This document shows positions 43,760 through 55,081 of a DNA stretch of 64,000 bases, in pieces. This DNA comes from Guillardia theta CCMP2712 (taxonomy: Eukaryota > Cryptophyceae > Pyrenomonadales > Geminigeraceae). Location of the stretch: positions 494,882 to 558,881 of the forward strand of contig NW_005434649.1 in NCBI RefSeq assembly GCF_000315625.1, in the 5' to 3' direction. The translations under genes and the position numbers were made by a program. Within the stretch, counting starts at the first letter, position 1, and each line of letters begins with the position of its first letter. The notes under the pieces were generated by a model. That model was not told the origin of the DNA. It ran no database searches and saw only the letters and a list, made by a program, of their open reading frames with translations.

Positions 43760-45769
43760 GAGGAGAGAGAGAGAGAGATAGAGAGATGTACCTCATAGAA
43801 GTAATGACGTTGCGTTGAGACAACAGCTCGTCTTGCATCTTGCGCTTCTCTTCTCTCAGCTGGTTGTTCTCCTCAATGAGCTTCGATTTCTCTTCCAACC
43901 AGATTTCTTCTTTGCAGTGGCATGTGTGCCCTGAGTGCTCGTAGTTTGCTGTAGAGACCGAACTAGAGGGCACCGAGTCGTAGCCATTCCGCCAGGTGTC
44001 GGCATTGCTGGCGATGGATGGTGCGATCTTGGATGTCGATTGTGAGCCCTCGAAACGATCGAAGGAGTCGAGATCAACTTTGTAACGAGCGTACAAGTTC
44101 TTGTTCAGCTTGTCCTCGTTGTTCTCGTACTCCTGCACAAGGCTCGGAATGTCCGGTATCTTGTCTGGGTTGTAGGCCGTGTAGAAGTTGAACAGTTTGG
44201 TCGCAAGTTTGGTAAACCTCGGGGAGATGCCTTCTCCGCCCTTGATCATGAGCTTGTCCATGAAGCTTGCAGTACGAGCCATGTCCTGGAACTTCTTGTC
44301 TTCCACGGATCCAACGATTTGCAGGAACTCATCCAACACCTGCTTCGACGAGAACCGATTGATGGCGTTCAAGTGATGGCAGGAGCAGATGAGCTTGTAG
44401 TAACTCTCCGCCAGGTTCGGAGCGAACCCGCTCGACATCGGCCTCGGCAGTCTGCACTTGACGATCTTCCTCTTGCAGTACTCGAAGTCTGCAACTCGCG
44501 TCGGACTCTCCATCATCGCTTCGTCCGCCCACGGCAGCTTCTGGGTAGCAAGCTCCCACAGTATGACTCCGAGGGCCCACACGTCCACCTTGGTCGTCAA
44601 GGGGCTGGTGTGCATCTGCTCTGGCGCCATGTACGCTGGACTTCCCGAAATGGTCGTGGAGAAGTACTCGCCGTCGTCGTTCACCTTCCTCGCGCAGCCG
44701 AAGTCTGCAATCTTGACACGGCCATGCTGGTTCAGCAGGATGTTCTGAGTGCTGAGGTCACGGTGGATGATGCCCGAGGAGTGCAAGTAAGTGACGCCTT
44801 GGAGGATCTCGACTCCAAACTTCATCCGGTCGTACAGGCTCAGCCTCTTCTTCTGCATGTGCTTCTGCAGGCTGTCGCTGCACAGCTCCATCACAATCCT
44901 ACGTGAGAGCAAGTTAGGACCGTGCGGCATGCGCAGCAAGAGATCAGACTAACCCAAAGTTGAGGCTGCTGCGACGATCCCTCGAAAACTGCATGGTGAC
45001 TCCGAAGAGCTGTAAGACCTGATGAAACGAACCTCCATTACGGACACAATCAAGAGGGAGAATCAAATCACGTTTGGATGGGAGAGCTGGTTCATGATGT
45101 TCAGTTCGAGGTAGGCGTTCCGAAGCTTCCACGCCAGATCGACGCCATCATCCTTCAGTCCATGAGTCAGAGACACCGAAAGCCTCGCCATCCTTCTCAG
45201 CTCACCCGTCTGATCCTCTTCACCGCCACATTTCGGCCGTTGAGTTTGGCGCTGAAAATCATTCCTGACAAGTCATACACGGGTCAGCAATGTAAGGTGA
45301 TACAGGATAGAGCTTTACCGAAGCTTCCTTTGGCAATTTCATGTGAGATGGCGATGTTCTGAGGGTTGATTGCCACGGGCTTTATAAGGTCCATGAGCAT
45401 TTGGAAGTCACGTTGTGAACTGGGTGGCAGGCCATTCTTCTTGCTCCATTCCATACCCGATTCGACGGTCATCTCAGCATACTTGAGATCGAACAATGTA
45501 GAGTCCTGCTCGAAAAATCATCAACATCACGGCAACGTGGAGGAGAGCAGGGAACTTTTAGAATCAAATGGCAGAGTTTCGATTCAGTGCCGATCTCGTG
45601 GCCAGATGGGCACGTATCGGGAGTTTGCTCGAGCGAGAAACAGGGAATTGAGGAGGGGAGGGAGGCAATGAGTCGGCATCCTTACCTTGATCTTTCTCTC
45701 ACTCACAGGAGACAGATCTCTTGTGTAGGAGTTCTCAGTCCTCCTGCATGGAACTTCCCTTCCACGCAT
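43639..45769 (-). CDS. Serine/threonine protein kinase (TKL-like) with C-terminal coiled coil
   Basis: Seven exons join in phase (45769-45686, 45505-45319, 45264-45206, 45152-45072, 45018-44954, 44898-43792, 43687-43639; 543 residues). The glycine loop EIAKGSFG at about 85, NVAVKRI (catalytic Lys), HRDLSTQNILL, ADFGCARK, and SPAYMAPEQ with DVWALGVILWELA are all intact, so it should be active. The kinase domain ends near residue 370. After it comes a linker with a Phe-rich helix and a Lys/Glu coiled coil (EKSKLIEENNQLREEKRKM), probably for dimerisation. The last exon (NELQYLRQALKSMRA) is reached by skipping an intron filled with CAGG and GAGA repeats. The N-terminal 85 residues are unrecognised. 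Substrates unknown. Confidence 0.88.
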
Positions 45770-47890
45770 TTTCCGGTCCTTCCCTTTTCCCTCAGGGTAC
45801 CTCCTTTACCGTCCTGACCCACTACCCCCACCCCCTCTTGTAACCTCAGCACTACCCCTGCGATGGGACCTGTCCCTGCCTTCTAGCACAAACGGTAGAA
45901 TTTAACCTCGACCTTACCCACCCACCCCCTCAGAAACTTGGTGAAAATAACCCCTATTATCAGGTAGAACTACCCCACCCTTCCATGAAAAAGAACACGT
46001 ACATAAGCATTCGGCCCCCACCCCCACCCTACTGGTTGATCCCAGGCTGTAGAGATTGACCCGTGGGCTACGGCATTCCTCGCCAAACTACCCGTGAATT
46101 TGATGAACAATCCACCCCTCCTTTCACCCTCCGCACTGCGATCATAGCCTACACCCCTCCTTATATTCTTGCCACCGGCCCCGTGACAAATGATGTGCCT
46201 TGGTACCCCACCCTAAGGTAGGGTTCTTGTTGACAAAATGGAAATGCACCACCCCACCGCCTTAGGCAAAGTACCCCAGCCCCATGACCCCTGTTTGACG
46301 CATATAGAAGTTCCCGTATAGAGCTACCCCTCCCTACTGAGAGCTGCAGGCTTTCCTTTGCTACCCTCCACAAAAGGGATAATAAATGTAAATTTATGAT
46401 TACAATCGTCTTTATTGTGACATCTGTTGTACTGCAGGATTTTAGTAAATGTCTCTCATCGATAGTTTTGGTACACAAAGGGTATCGTACAATACTACTT
46501 CGGCCATTCCTAAAATTGCTTTTTTCTTCTTTTTTTTGACCCTTCAACGGTACGAATAGCCTCAACACCCGCCGTCATCGAGACGTAACCTTATTATGGT
46601 ACAACTTCGCTACAACTATTGTACCGGCAATAAATGTGACTCAATCTCATTTCTACCGAAGGTCTTTTTAATATTTGTACCAGGACCAGTACCACATGCC
46701 CTTTTTCCCGTAATCATCCTCTGGTTCCGCCGTTTTAAGCTTGAGTTTGACCTTGGGTTGACCATGACTTGACTAGATTTGACCTTGTTTTGACCAGCAG
46801 AAGCCGTCAGTTCGATGTCAAATTTCTCGAAATTTGCTGGAACAGGAAAAAAAAAAAAAGAAGCAAAAATGGAAGCGCCCTGATCTGCGGTCCTCGGGTA
46901 ATTTCCTCCAGGGGGTTCTAAAGAAGATGTTGTCAGTACAAGATTGAATTTGTTGCACAGAAACATCAAATTTGCTGAGGAGCTAAACGATGAATATTAT
47001 CAGGTTCGGGAAACAGACAGGGGCCCGGGACGGTCAAAAATCTCAGGTCAGTTGCCTCCATTAAAGGAGTAGTCTGACAGCTTTGAAAGTTGACAGCTCG
47101 GGGCTGACCTTTTTGCTCCAGTGCCATGGCGGGACCGTGGCACCGTCGCAATAGTCATAGGGAGCCTGCCCCCGGCGGCGGTCCGATGGCGGCCCGGGCT
47201 GATCCGAGATCCAGGGCCGGGTGTCCCGGGCCGGGCCCGTGACGAACTTCGGAACCACTCCGAGGCTCACTGCCGCCTCGGAGTCCGGCTGGGCCGGCGG
47301 GGCCGCCCGGCGGTGGAGCTGGGCCGGGCCCCGCGGCGCCCCGCCTGGCACACTGTTCACAGTGAGTCACGGACTCACTGCCCGTACGGTTCTTTCAAAG
47401 TGCCCGCAGTACGGTACTACCGGGTACTACGGCACCGGCCCGGCGCCGCGACCGTGACTGTCACGGTGAACTTGAACGCGGCCCAACCGTTGAAAGCTTT
47501 GAGTCAAGTGACTTATGACAGTGGCCGGAGGCTCAGTTGAATCTCTGACAACACTGTGACGGTGACCGTCCCGGAAAGCCTTGGAGCCGTCCGGCAGCGC
47601 GAGGCTTAGCCTGCAAGAGCGCCAGGTAGGCCAACTTCGCCGGGCAGTGGAACTATGACGATCGACTTTTGCTTGACTGGCTTTCAAGTAGTAGTATCAT
47701 CGCCAGCGGGCGCCATCTGACTCGAGAAGCTAAGGTCGCAGAGTAGGTCAAAGATCACCGTCAAAAGGCCTGGAATCGAGGCATAGGTTTTCAACTTCAA
47801 TTGCTCAAATTAAAATATCAAGTTTGCCTCAGCTCACTTTGAACTTTTGCGGCATCAAGTTCCCCCCAGCAAGTTCCCCCCGCCAATGAG
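45770..47890. other. 2.1-kb gene-poor block: C-rich patch then CpG-rich island
   Basis: 45790-46350 is C-rich with many TACCCC, CCACCCC and ACCCC words. 46380-47000 is AT-moderate with a 13-A run near 46849. 47120-47600 is very GC-rich with GGGCCGG, CCGGCC and AGTCAC/GTGACT words, like the islands at 18 and 29 kb. No gene supported. Confidence 0.5.
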
Positions 47891-49360
47891 CTAAGGAGAA
47901 GCTGAGCCAGATCCTCGTTTGCTTCGCTTTAGTTCCCTCGTCATGCTCTCGATGATAGAAACAGCTATGTTGTCTGCCGCATTCCCCACGTCAATCTTCA
48001 CCTTTACGTCCGCCTGCTTGAACATTTCCGAACATCGCGCTTGAATATCTTGGAGCTCCTTCAAGCACGAATAAGAAAGGATAGCTGTCTCATTCATTCA
48101 CTTCACCTCTTTGCTCCAGATGCTCTGTTGGGCGGCAAGCTTGTCGATGTCTCTGAGCAAAACAAATTCACACCTTCACTCGCACCAGGAGGAAGTCTCG
48201 TACGCTTCAACATAGACGACGATGCCCTGATTCATCTTGCCCCAGTTTGATGGCCTCAAGACCTTTAAAAACATCTCAACGTCACGTATGGCGTGTAAAC
48301 CTGCGGAAATTCCTAATACCACTCCAGCGTCGGTCGAGATCACAGATCGAAGCAAGGCCTGCAGCTGATCTAGCACCTACTCACTGTCAGGTGTTCCAGT
48401 GAACAAGCCTAATAAAACATTCTTACCGCTTCTTCCACCTCTCGGAAAGCTTCTTCTCCCTGTAAACAACCTGTGACTGCTTTGTTCGTCTTAACAGCAG
48501 GGGTCCTTTCACCATCTTCGAAATCAACTCCTTGCTACTCTCCACTTCTCCTTGGCCAGATGCACTAGCTATTACGTCGTTCATGTTCAGGTACCTGAAC
48601 CATCACAGTGCATGAGGCCTACCAACGGATTTTCGCTTACGGTACCTGTAATTTTCAAATCTTCTCGCAATAAGACTCCCGATCTGTTCGATTCCAATTG
48701 CAGGCAATCCAACGAGGTAAATACTTCGTTGCTACAACACGATCAGTTGCAAGACTTGAATGAAATTAGAACATGTATCTTACTTGCAGAATTGTCTTGC
48801 ATTCTGCAGCTTTATCCATCTTTATCCATGCTGCTGCAAGTTGCTTTCCTTTCTGCTTGTCTTCTGGTGAAAGCCCCTTGTATGGATCTTTGTCACCTTT
48901 CTAAAGTGTCCAAGATAAGCATCTTCTTCAAAAAGAGCATTTGTTAACCTTCATATTCAACCCTACCAACCTCGGACACGACCTTCTGCACTCGTACATT
49001 CAGGGCACTAACGATTGGACTAGAACCTGAAGCAAGATCACCTTTGGCCATCGTCGGAAGCAAAGTAGCAACTTGACGGAGTGTTTTTGACGCCCCAATG
49101 CAGACTGGTGAGCCTGATTGTTCCCTGATATCCGTAGCACAACGTAGGTGCATATGACATTGTCGCTAGGGTCATCAAAGCCGCCGCCGCCATGGTCGGC
49201 CTCCTTCCAGGCATTTCCTGGATTGCTTTTTTCTTTTACAGGTCGATTTTTTTTAGCCCGCCAAAATCGAAAGTTTGTGGCACCTGCGAAATGGAAGGTT
49301 AGTAGGGGAGGACATGAAAGGCGCAAGCTTGTTGAGAGTTTTGGACAGGAAGCGACTGCG
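47891..49360 (-). CDS. Shikimate-kinase-like protein without P-loop (SKL1-like)
   Basis: Exons on the minus strand give, in order, a basic Ser/Leu-rich N-terminus, a helical linker (TLRQVATLLPTMAKGDLASG; KQLAAAWIKMDKAAECKTIL), then a shikimate-kinase fold: RSIYLVGLPAIGIEQIGSLI, RRFENYRYLNMNDVIASASG, GEEAFREVEEAVLDQLQ, SVISTDAGVVLGISAGLHA and the C-terminal helix ending KRSKRGSGSASP. The order and spacing match shikimate kinase, but where the enzyme has GxxGxGKT/S this protein has GLPAIGIEQIG, so ATP-phosphate binding is lost. The plant plastid protein SKL1 is a known non-enzymatic relative. The join around 48490-48570 has two possible splice choices. The start (near 49360 or earlier) is unresolved, so plastid targeting cannot be confirmed. 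Confidence 0.68.
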
Positions 49361-49478
49361 ACGAACAAAGAGAGGTAAGCAAAAAGGTCTTTGTTTGATG
49401 TGCATGATACACTGTCTGACTCTTTGTGATGGAGTCACTGTTTCTGATGTTTGCGACATTTAAATTTGTGCCCTCCAG

Positions 49479-50337
49479 GATTTCAAGAATCCATCTGAGA
49501 TCATGCATCCGGTATAACATATTTTGTCTTTAGATGTTTGATCGTGAAGTAACCATTCTATTTTCAGGATGAAGTTGATCAGGAGAAGAACTTCTTGGAC
49601 GCGACTGACCAAGAAGGAGATACTTGCCTGCACCTTGCAGTTTGTTATGGAACCGCAGACATTGTTGCAAAGCTTCTTGAAGTTGCAGGACAAAGGCTTC
49701 TATTCAAACAAGACAGAAATGGATTTACATGCTTGCATAAAGCAGTCCTGAAAAGCAGGTCGGACACAATCAAAGTCCTTCTTGATTTTGGCGGTCAAAA
49801 GCTTGTCCATGCAGTGGACAACGAAGGGAGAACCTGCTTACACGTTGCAGCGTTGAGGACAAACAAGATGATTGTCAACGCTCTTCTTCAAGTTGGTGGA
49901 AATCAGCTTCTGTTTGCGACAGATCATGAAGGCAAGACATGCTTACACACCGCAGCGAGTGTTGGCAATCTTGAGGCATCTGAATGTCTGTGTGCTCATG
50001 GAGGGAATGAGCTTATGAACATGAAAGACAAGAACAAAATGACCTGCCTACACTGGGCTGTCATGCATGGCAAACTGGACGTTGTCGTGCTGCTGGCTAG
50101 ATATGGCATGCAGAGCGAAACGGTATCTCGTATGTAACCGCATTTGTAGACACCGCTATATTTGCAACTGCTTGTTGTGTTTGTGTGTGTGAAGTCGGTC
50201 CTGGCACATTCAGTAGAATTGACGGCATCTATCCGCAGGGAATGCCAGGAACCAAAAAAGAGGCCAAGAAAAGGAAGCTCGATGATCAGACGTGTGAAAT
50301 GGAAATGCTTGAAATCACGGGCGAGGAGGAATCGTAA
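49479..50337 (+). CDS. Ankyrin-repeat protein, five repeats (5' end unresolved)
   Basis: Exons 49479-49511, 49568-50122 and 50239-50337 join in phase. The middle exon holds five ankyrin repeats (QEGDTCLHLAVCYGTADIVA; NGFTCLHKAV; EGRTCLHVAALRTNKMIVNA; EGKTCLHTAASVGN; NKMTCLHWAVMHGKLDVVVL), all with the unusual TCLH instead of TPLH. The C-terminal exon is basic then acidic (KKEAKKRKLDD), a possible nuclear localisation signal. An upstream exon near 49310-49375 is likely but its frame does not join cleanly. Role unknown; a protein-binding scaffold, perhaps nuclear. Confidence 0.75.
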
Positions 50338-50639
50338 ACCCCTCTTTCTGTTTGGTTGTGGATCGAGATTGTCGAGTCAAGGGCTTTTGAATTGATCGCT
50401 CGTGATTGCTTATTGGATTAATTAAATCTATCCATGGTTTATCTTAAATCAACATATCTATACAAAATGCAAAAACAACCTTGATCTTTCAATTCCTGTC
50501 CCGGATGAACAAGATCAAGTGTGGGAGTGGGTTCCAAGTGAAGGGAATGTATCATACTTCCACCGTAGAAGTTGCTTTCAGGTCAGAGGTGTCTGCTGCC
50601 ATGTACCTGCCGTTATCAACATATCAGTCTTCTTACCAT

Positions 50640-52333
50640 ATCGCCAAAGAGCATATTGGAAAATCACACTCGTCATCGTCATCGTCATCATCCATGAAAG
50701 TGACATCATCAGCAACAAAAGAGCAGACCTTGAATGATTCAACACACCACCATTTTGCAGATTCAATGAGGGATTATCTCCCTGCAAAAAGAGGAGTCAG
50801 ACGATCCGGGATGAAAACTTGAAAAGAGCGTTTCTGATTCTGTGTCACAAACCTCGCGTCGTAGGGTAAGTTGTTGCTCTTTCCTCTCAAGCTCCATCTG
50901 TTCGTATCATGCAAATCACCCCATGGCCATTTGGTTGGAATCAGGGCAGTGTGAGAGTCAAACCTGCATACGTTTCTCGTTGGCCTTGGCTTGTAGGATG
51001 ATGGCGTTGGCGGCATGAAGTTGACGCGAGTATTCAAGTTTTACCTGCTCAACTTGCTGCTCCGCTACCCACTCAGGAGAAAGTGCATCGCACACGAGTC
51101 TGGACCTGGACCCGCTTCTCTTCCAGCATGGCGGAAATGCGCGCTATGTCGAGCCGTTTCGACTTCTGTTCCTGCTCGAGTATGCTCCGCATCTCTGAGA
51201 TTATGCTCACGTCGGGAACATTCGCATATGTGTGCTCCTGATAACAGTCAAGAGAATCATCAGATCCGCGGTTTTCGTCAGTCGAAGATGAACGAGTATC
51301 GAGTGAAATGCATGGGACTGAATAGGAAGCGAAAGAAAGAGCAGGGCGGTAGTGGTAGAGGGCATAGCAGAGAAACGAAGAAGCAGGCGTTGGAGAGATG
51401 TTGGAGTCACCTTGGAAAACTCTTCCTGCAATCTGAAGATTTCCGCTCTGAGGTCAGCGATCTTTTCAATTTTCTGGTTGATGAGTCATACTCCCAGGGT
51501 CTAGGAGGAGGGATGGTGACTTGTATTCACCTCGTTCAGCTCTTCCATGTTCTTGATCTTCGCTCGTACTTCGGTCTGCTTCTCCTCCTTCACCTACAAC
51601 CGGCGCGGACGCCCCAGCGGTGAGACAGCAGCCCTAGTAACACGCGACAGTACCTTCTGGATGTCCTCATATGCAGCCTTTAGCTTCTCTTTGAGATCCG
51701 CTATCTCCACAGCTTGTGTTTCTATAACTTCATGCTTGTCTTGGATGGCGATCTGGACATTCTTCAACTCCTGGAGCCACCAACAATCACCCGGGGGGAA
51801 TCTGAAACATAGCGTGAGGATAGATACTTCAAGAGCGGCATTGAGGGCGGTCTGGAGATCCTGGAGGGAAGTCGTGAGCACATTCATGACAATACAGCTG
51901 CAATGGATGTACTCGGTTCTGTGCCAACAGGTGGCTGACATTCTTGCTTTCCACACTTTCATCCATGCACTCAAATAGGCTATCCAAACTGCCATCGATA
52001 TTGAACCTGCATCTGTTTCAGCTGCATACGATTCTCATGCTACCCTGTGCACCTGTCCACAGGATTCAACATGATGGATGCTGGCGGTACTTGGCTGACG
52101 GAGGTCTTCCTGTCCTGATGCAGCCCAACCAACTCGGAGCCATCCGAGGTCGTTGCTGGTACCTCCTTGTCCTCGACATCATCCTGTCCTTGACTGGGCT
52201 CCTCCTTCTCCCCGATATTGTCGCTCTCTTCCTCCTTGTTCTCCTCTCCCTTCGCATGTGTTCTCTTCTCCTGCTCCTCCTCTTCCTCCACGATCATCCA
52301 AAGGCTCGTGCATGTCGCTGGGCCCTCCAGCAT
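50640..52333 (-). CDS. Coiled-coil protein with acidic N-terminus
   Basis: Minus-strand exons beginning at ATG 52333 (MLEGPATCTSLW) encode a Glu/Asp-rich segment, then coiled-coil exons: DLQTALNAALE, ELKNVQIAIQDKHEVIETQA, VEIADLKEKLKAAYEDIQK, EQVKLEYSRQLHAANAIIL, and MELERKEQQLTLRRE, split by short introns. The C-terminal end (around 50790-50640) is uncertain. No known domain besides heptads. It may be structural or cytoskeletal. Exon borders are approximate. Confidence 0.55.
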
Positions 52334-52722
52334 GTTCGATTAACCCACCCTATCACATGACATGACCCACCATGGTTTCCCCCATCATTCTAATATGAAA
52401 ATGGGGGTAATGGATACTTTTAGTACCCTACCCTTGTGTTCCACATTGAAAAGTTTGTTTCGGAGATGCTCCTCAACTGCCATCTGCATAAAGTTCTCGA
52501 AACAAATTAAAGGACTTGCAATAAAAAAATTGAAATGAGCGTGTGATATGATAATAAACTATAAAGTTTTCATTTGATCTTGATGTGGGAGATCACTGAA
52601 GGCAGGGCCCAGCATGGGAGGAGGGGGCAGCCGGCAGGCGGGAGGACAGGAAGGGGCTGCGGTGCGGAGAGGAGACGTGCGATGGTGGGCAGGAGGAGGA
52701 GGAGAGAGTTTTCCGTGACAGG

Positions 52723-55081
52723 ATGGATCCTGATACGCACAGTAGGATCAGGAGGATGAGGATCGACGCCAACGCAGTTGATGGGGTGAGATGCTACAAG
52801 GCGTTGGCGCCATGGATTGCCGCGAGTGACACGATGAGTGCAGGAAGGAAGAACGCTGCTGGTCATTGCTGTTCAAGCAGGACAAGAAGAGGTCGTGGAA
52901 GAGCTTCTGAAGATGAAGGCAGATGTGAATAGGAAGGTTTCGAATGGAAAGAACACCGCGCTTATCGAAGCAGTCAAGGTAGTGCGCGATGAGCCAGGAC
53001 AAGACTGAATCTCGTACTGCAGCATGTGACAGACGAACTGACTGCCCTGGCGATTGTGAAGCGATTGATCGATGCCAATGCAAACGTGAACTATGCCAAT
53101 GAGTTCGACCAGACGGCGCTGTAAATATCCTCTGCATTCATGGCTGATGCTTCTGACTCTCGTGGAAGATTTGCATGCGCTCCCCGAGCTCACTTGAACC
53201 TTGTGAAGTTTCTCGTCAATCATGGAGCAAGCATCAACCACGTCTGCAAGACCTTCAAACGATCCTTGTTGTACGTGCTCTACGTTGTGTATGTTGTTGT
53301 AACCAGCAGGTTGTGACAGGATGGAATACTTCTTGGTGGAGAGGGTTGACCTTCGCAGCATCGAATTTCTGATCACATGCGGAGCCCGGCTGATCAAGGG
53401 AGAGAGTCAGAGGGTCTTGCTCATCGCGGCTTCACTGCAGAGCGAGCATGTGAGTTGCTGCTGGTGGTGGTGGTGATGCTGCTGCTGCTGGTGCTGCTGC
53501 TGCTGGTAGAAGACAGAGTCTGACCGAGCGACTGACACCGCTCTTCGTTTCCTTCGCCTGTTGTGTAAGTAGATTCTCTCTCTTATCTTAAGGCGTATCG
53601 GTGCGGGCCCGAAGGAGCTGGAGGCGCAAGACGAGTTCGGAGACAGTCCCCTCCATATAGTGCGAAACAAGTCAAAGCCTGGGCTCCTGTCTCATGGGCT
53701 TGACCAGGTTTGCGGGGCGAAAGATCCGTCCATTGCAGCTGCTCACCTGCTCGTGGAAGCAGAGATCGACATGGAGAAACTTAATGTAAGGGAGGAGGAG
53801 GAGGAGGAGGAGGAGGAGGAGGAGGAGGAGGAGGAGAAGAAGTCAAGGGTGATGAAGAGAGGGAGGAAAAGGAGCAAATGAGACGGTTTTGTCCTAGAGC
53901 AAAGGTCTCACTCCCATCCTCAAATCCCTGTCCTGCAACGTTGAACCAACCATGGCGGTCTTCCTGCTGGAGTCGAAGGCAAACCCAAACCATGCAAGCC
54001 CTAGTGAGCTCAAGTCTCCTCGCTCTCGATGCTCCTTACGATCTCTATCTCCCTCCATGCAGGCAACTCGTCTCCGCTGATCTTCGCTTGTCGCTTCCTC
54101 AAGTCGCCAAAGATTGTGGTAGACGTGCTGATAGAGAAAGGAGCATACGTGAATCATCAGGAAAACGTCAGCAGATTCGCTCCCCTGCACGTCGGACGAC
54201 ATCGTGCTTGCTCCCGCTGCTAGCTCACGACCACTGTTCAGGTCCTGGCAACTCGAGACGACAGCAACGAGGATGGCGTGATGGAGGCAGCTCAGAGTTT
54301 GATTCGAGGCGGTGCGAACGTCAAGATAAGGGATGCAGACAACAGGTATGACCACTCGTCTGATCCAATTCTCCTCACCACTATCAACTCCCACTACTGC
54401 TCTCCTCCTCCCTGCTACTTTGCCCCGTCCTTCCTTCCTCCACCTCCCCTCTCGCAAGATTTTCTCTTGCCATGCTCCTCATCCCGTCGCCTCAGGCTGC
54501 CCCTGCACGTGGCCCACGAGACCGCCGCTCGGCTCGGCATGCCGATCCATTCTTCCCCCTTCATCGCCCTCCTGCTCAGCCACGCGGGTCACAGCGAGGT
54601 TCTCCCGCTTCCCAGCTAGCCAGCTATCGTCTTGCTGAGATGGCTGCAGGTGTTCGCAAGGGACGGGCTCGGGCTGCTGGCTCGGGAAGTCTACGAGGAG
54701 GTCAAGGGCGAGGAGCTGCCGCTGACTACCGTCAGGATCCCAACGGCCGTTGGAAATCTCTATGCAGGAGATGAAGGAGCCACCACCACCCGTGCTTCCT
54801 TTCGGAGCTACCATGGTGGGTGGGGCGCAGCTGAGAAGGCGCCAGGAGGGCAGGAGGGAGGAGGGAGGAGGGAGGAAGTAAGTCCGCAAGCATATCTCGA
54901 GAGCTTGCAGGAGACAGTTGTCTTGCGGAAAAAGAACCAGAGGCAGGCGAAGGAGGAGGAGGAAGCTTTGAGACTGACCGACATCAAGGGGCAAGTGCTC
55001 CCTCCTGCTGACCTGGCGGGCGACCTGGTTACCTCTCTACGGAGACCAGGACAAAGAAACGTGAGCAGGCAGACGCGATGA
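52723..55081 (+). CDS. Multi-exon ankyrin-repeat protein (about ten repeats)
   Basis: Start ATG 52723; exon 1 ends at 52785 and joins in phase to GRTLLVIAVQAGQEEVVEEL at 52847. Further exons each carry one ankyrin repeat: ALAIVKRLIDANANVNYANE; LNLVKFLVNHGASINHV; SIEFLITCGARLIKGESQ; AHLLVEAEIDMEKLN; MAVFLLESKANPNHAS; GNSSPLIFACRFLKSPKIVV; AAQSLIRGGANVKIRDADN; and RLPLHVAHETAARLG. One-repeat-per-exon structure suggests growth by exon duplication. The C-terminal 150 residues (from about 54640) are a non-ankyrin helical tail with a Lys/Glu stretch. An AGG repeat (53788-53836) and a GCT/GTG repeat (53455-53510) sit in introns. Partner unknown. Confidence 0.75.
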
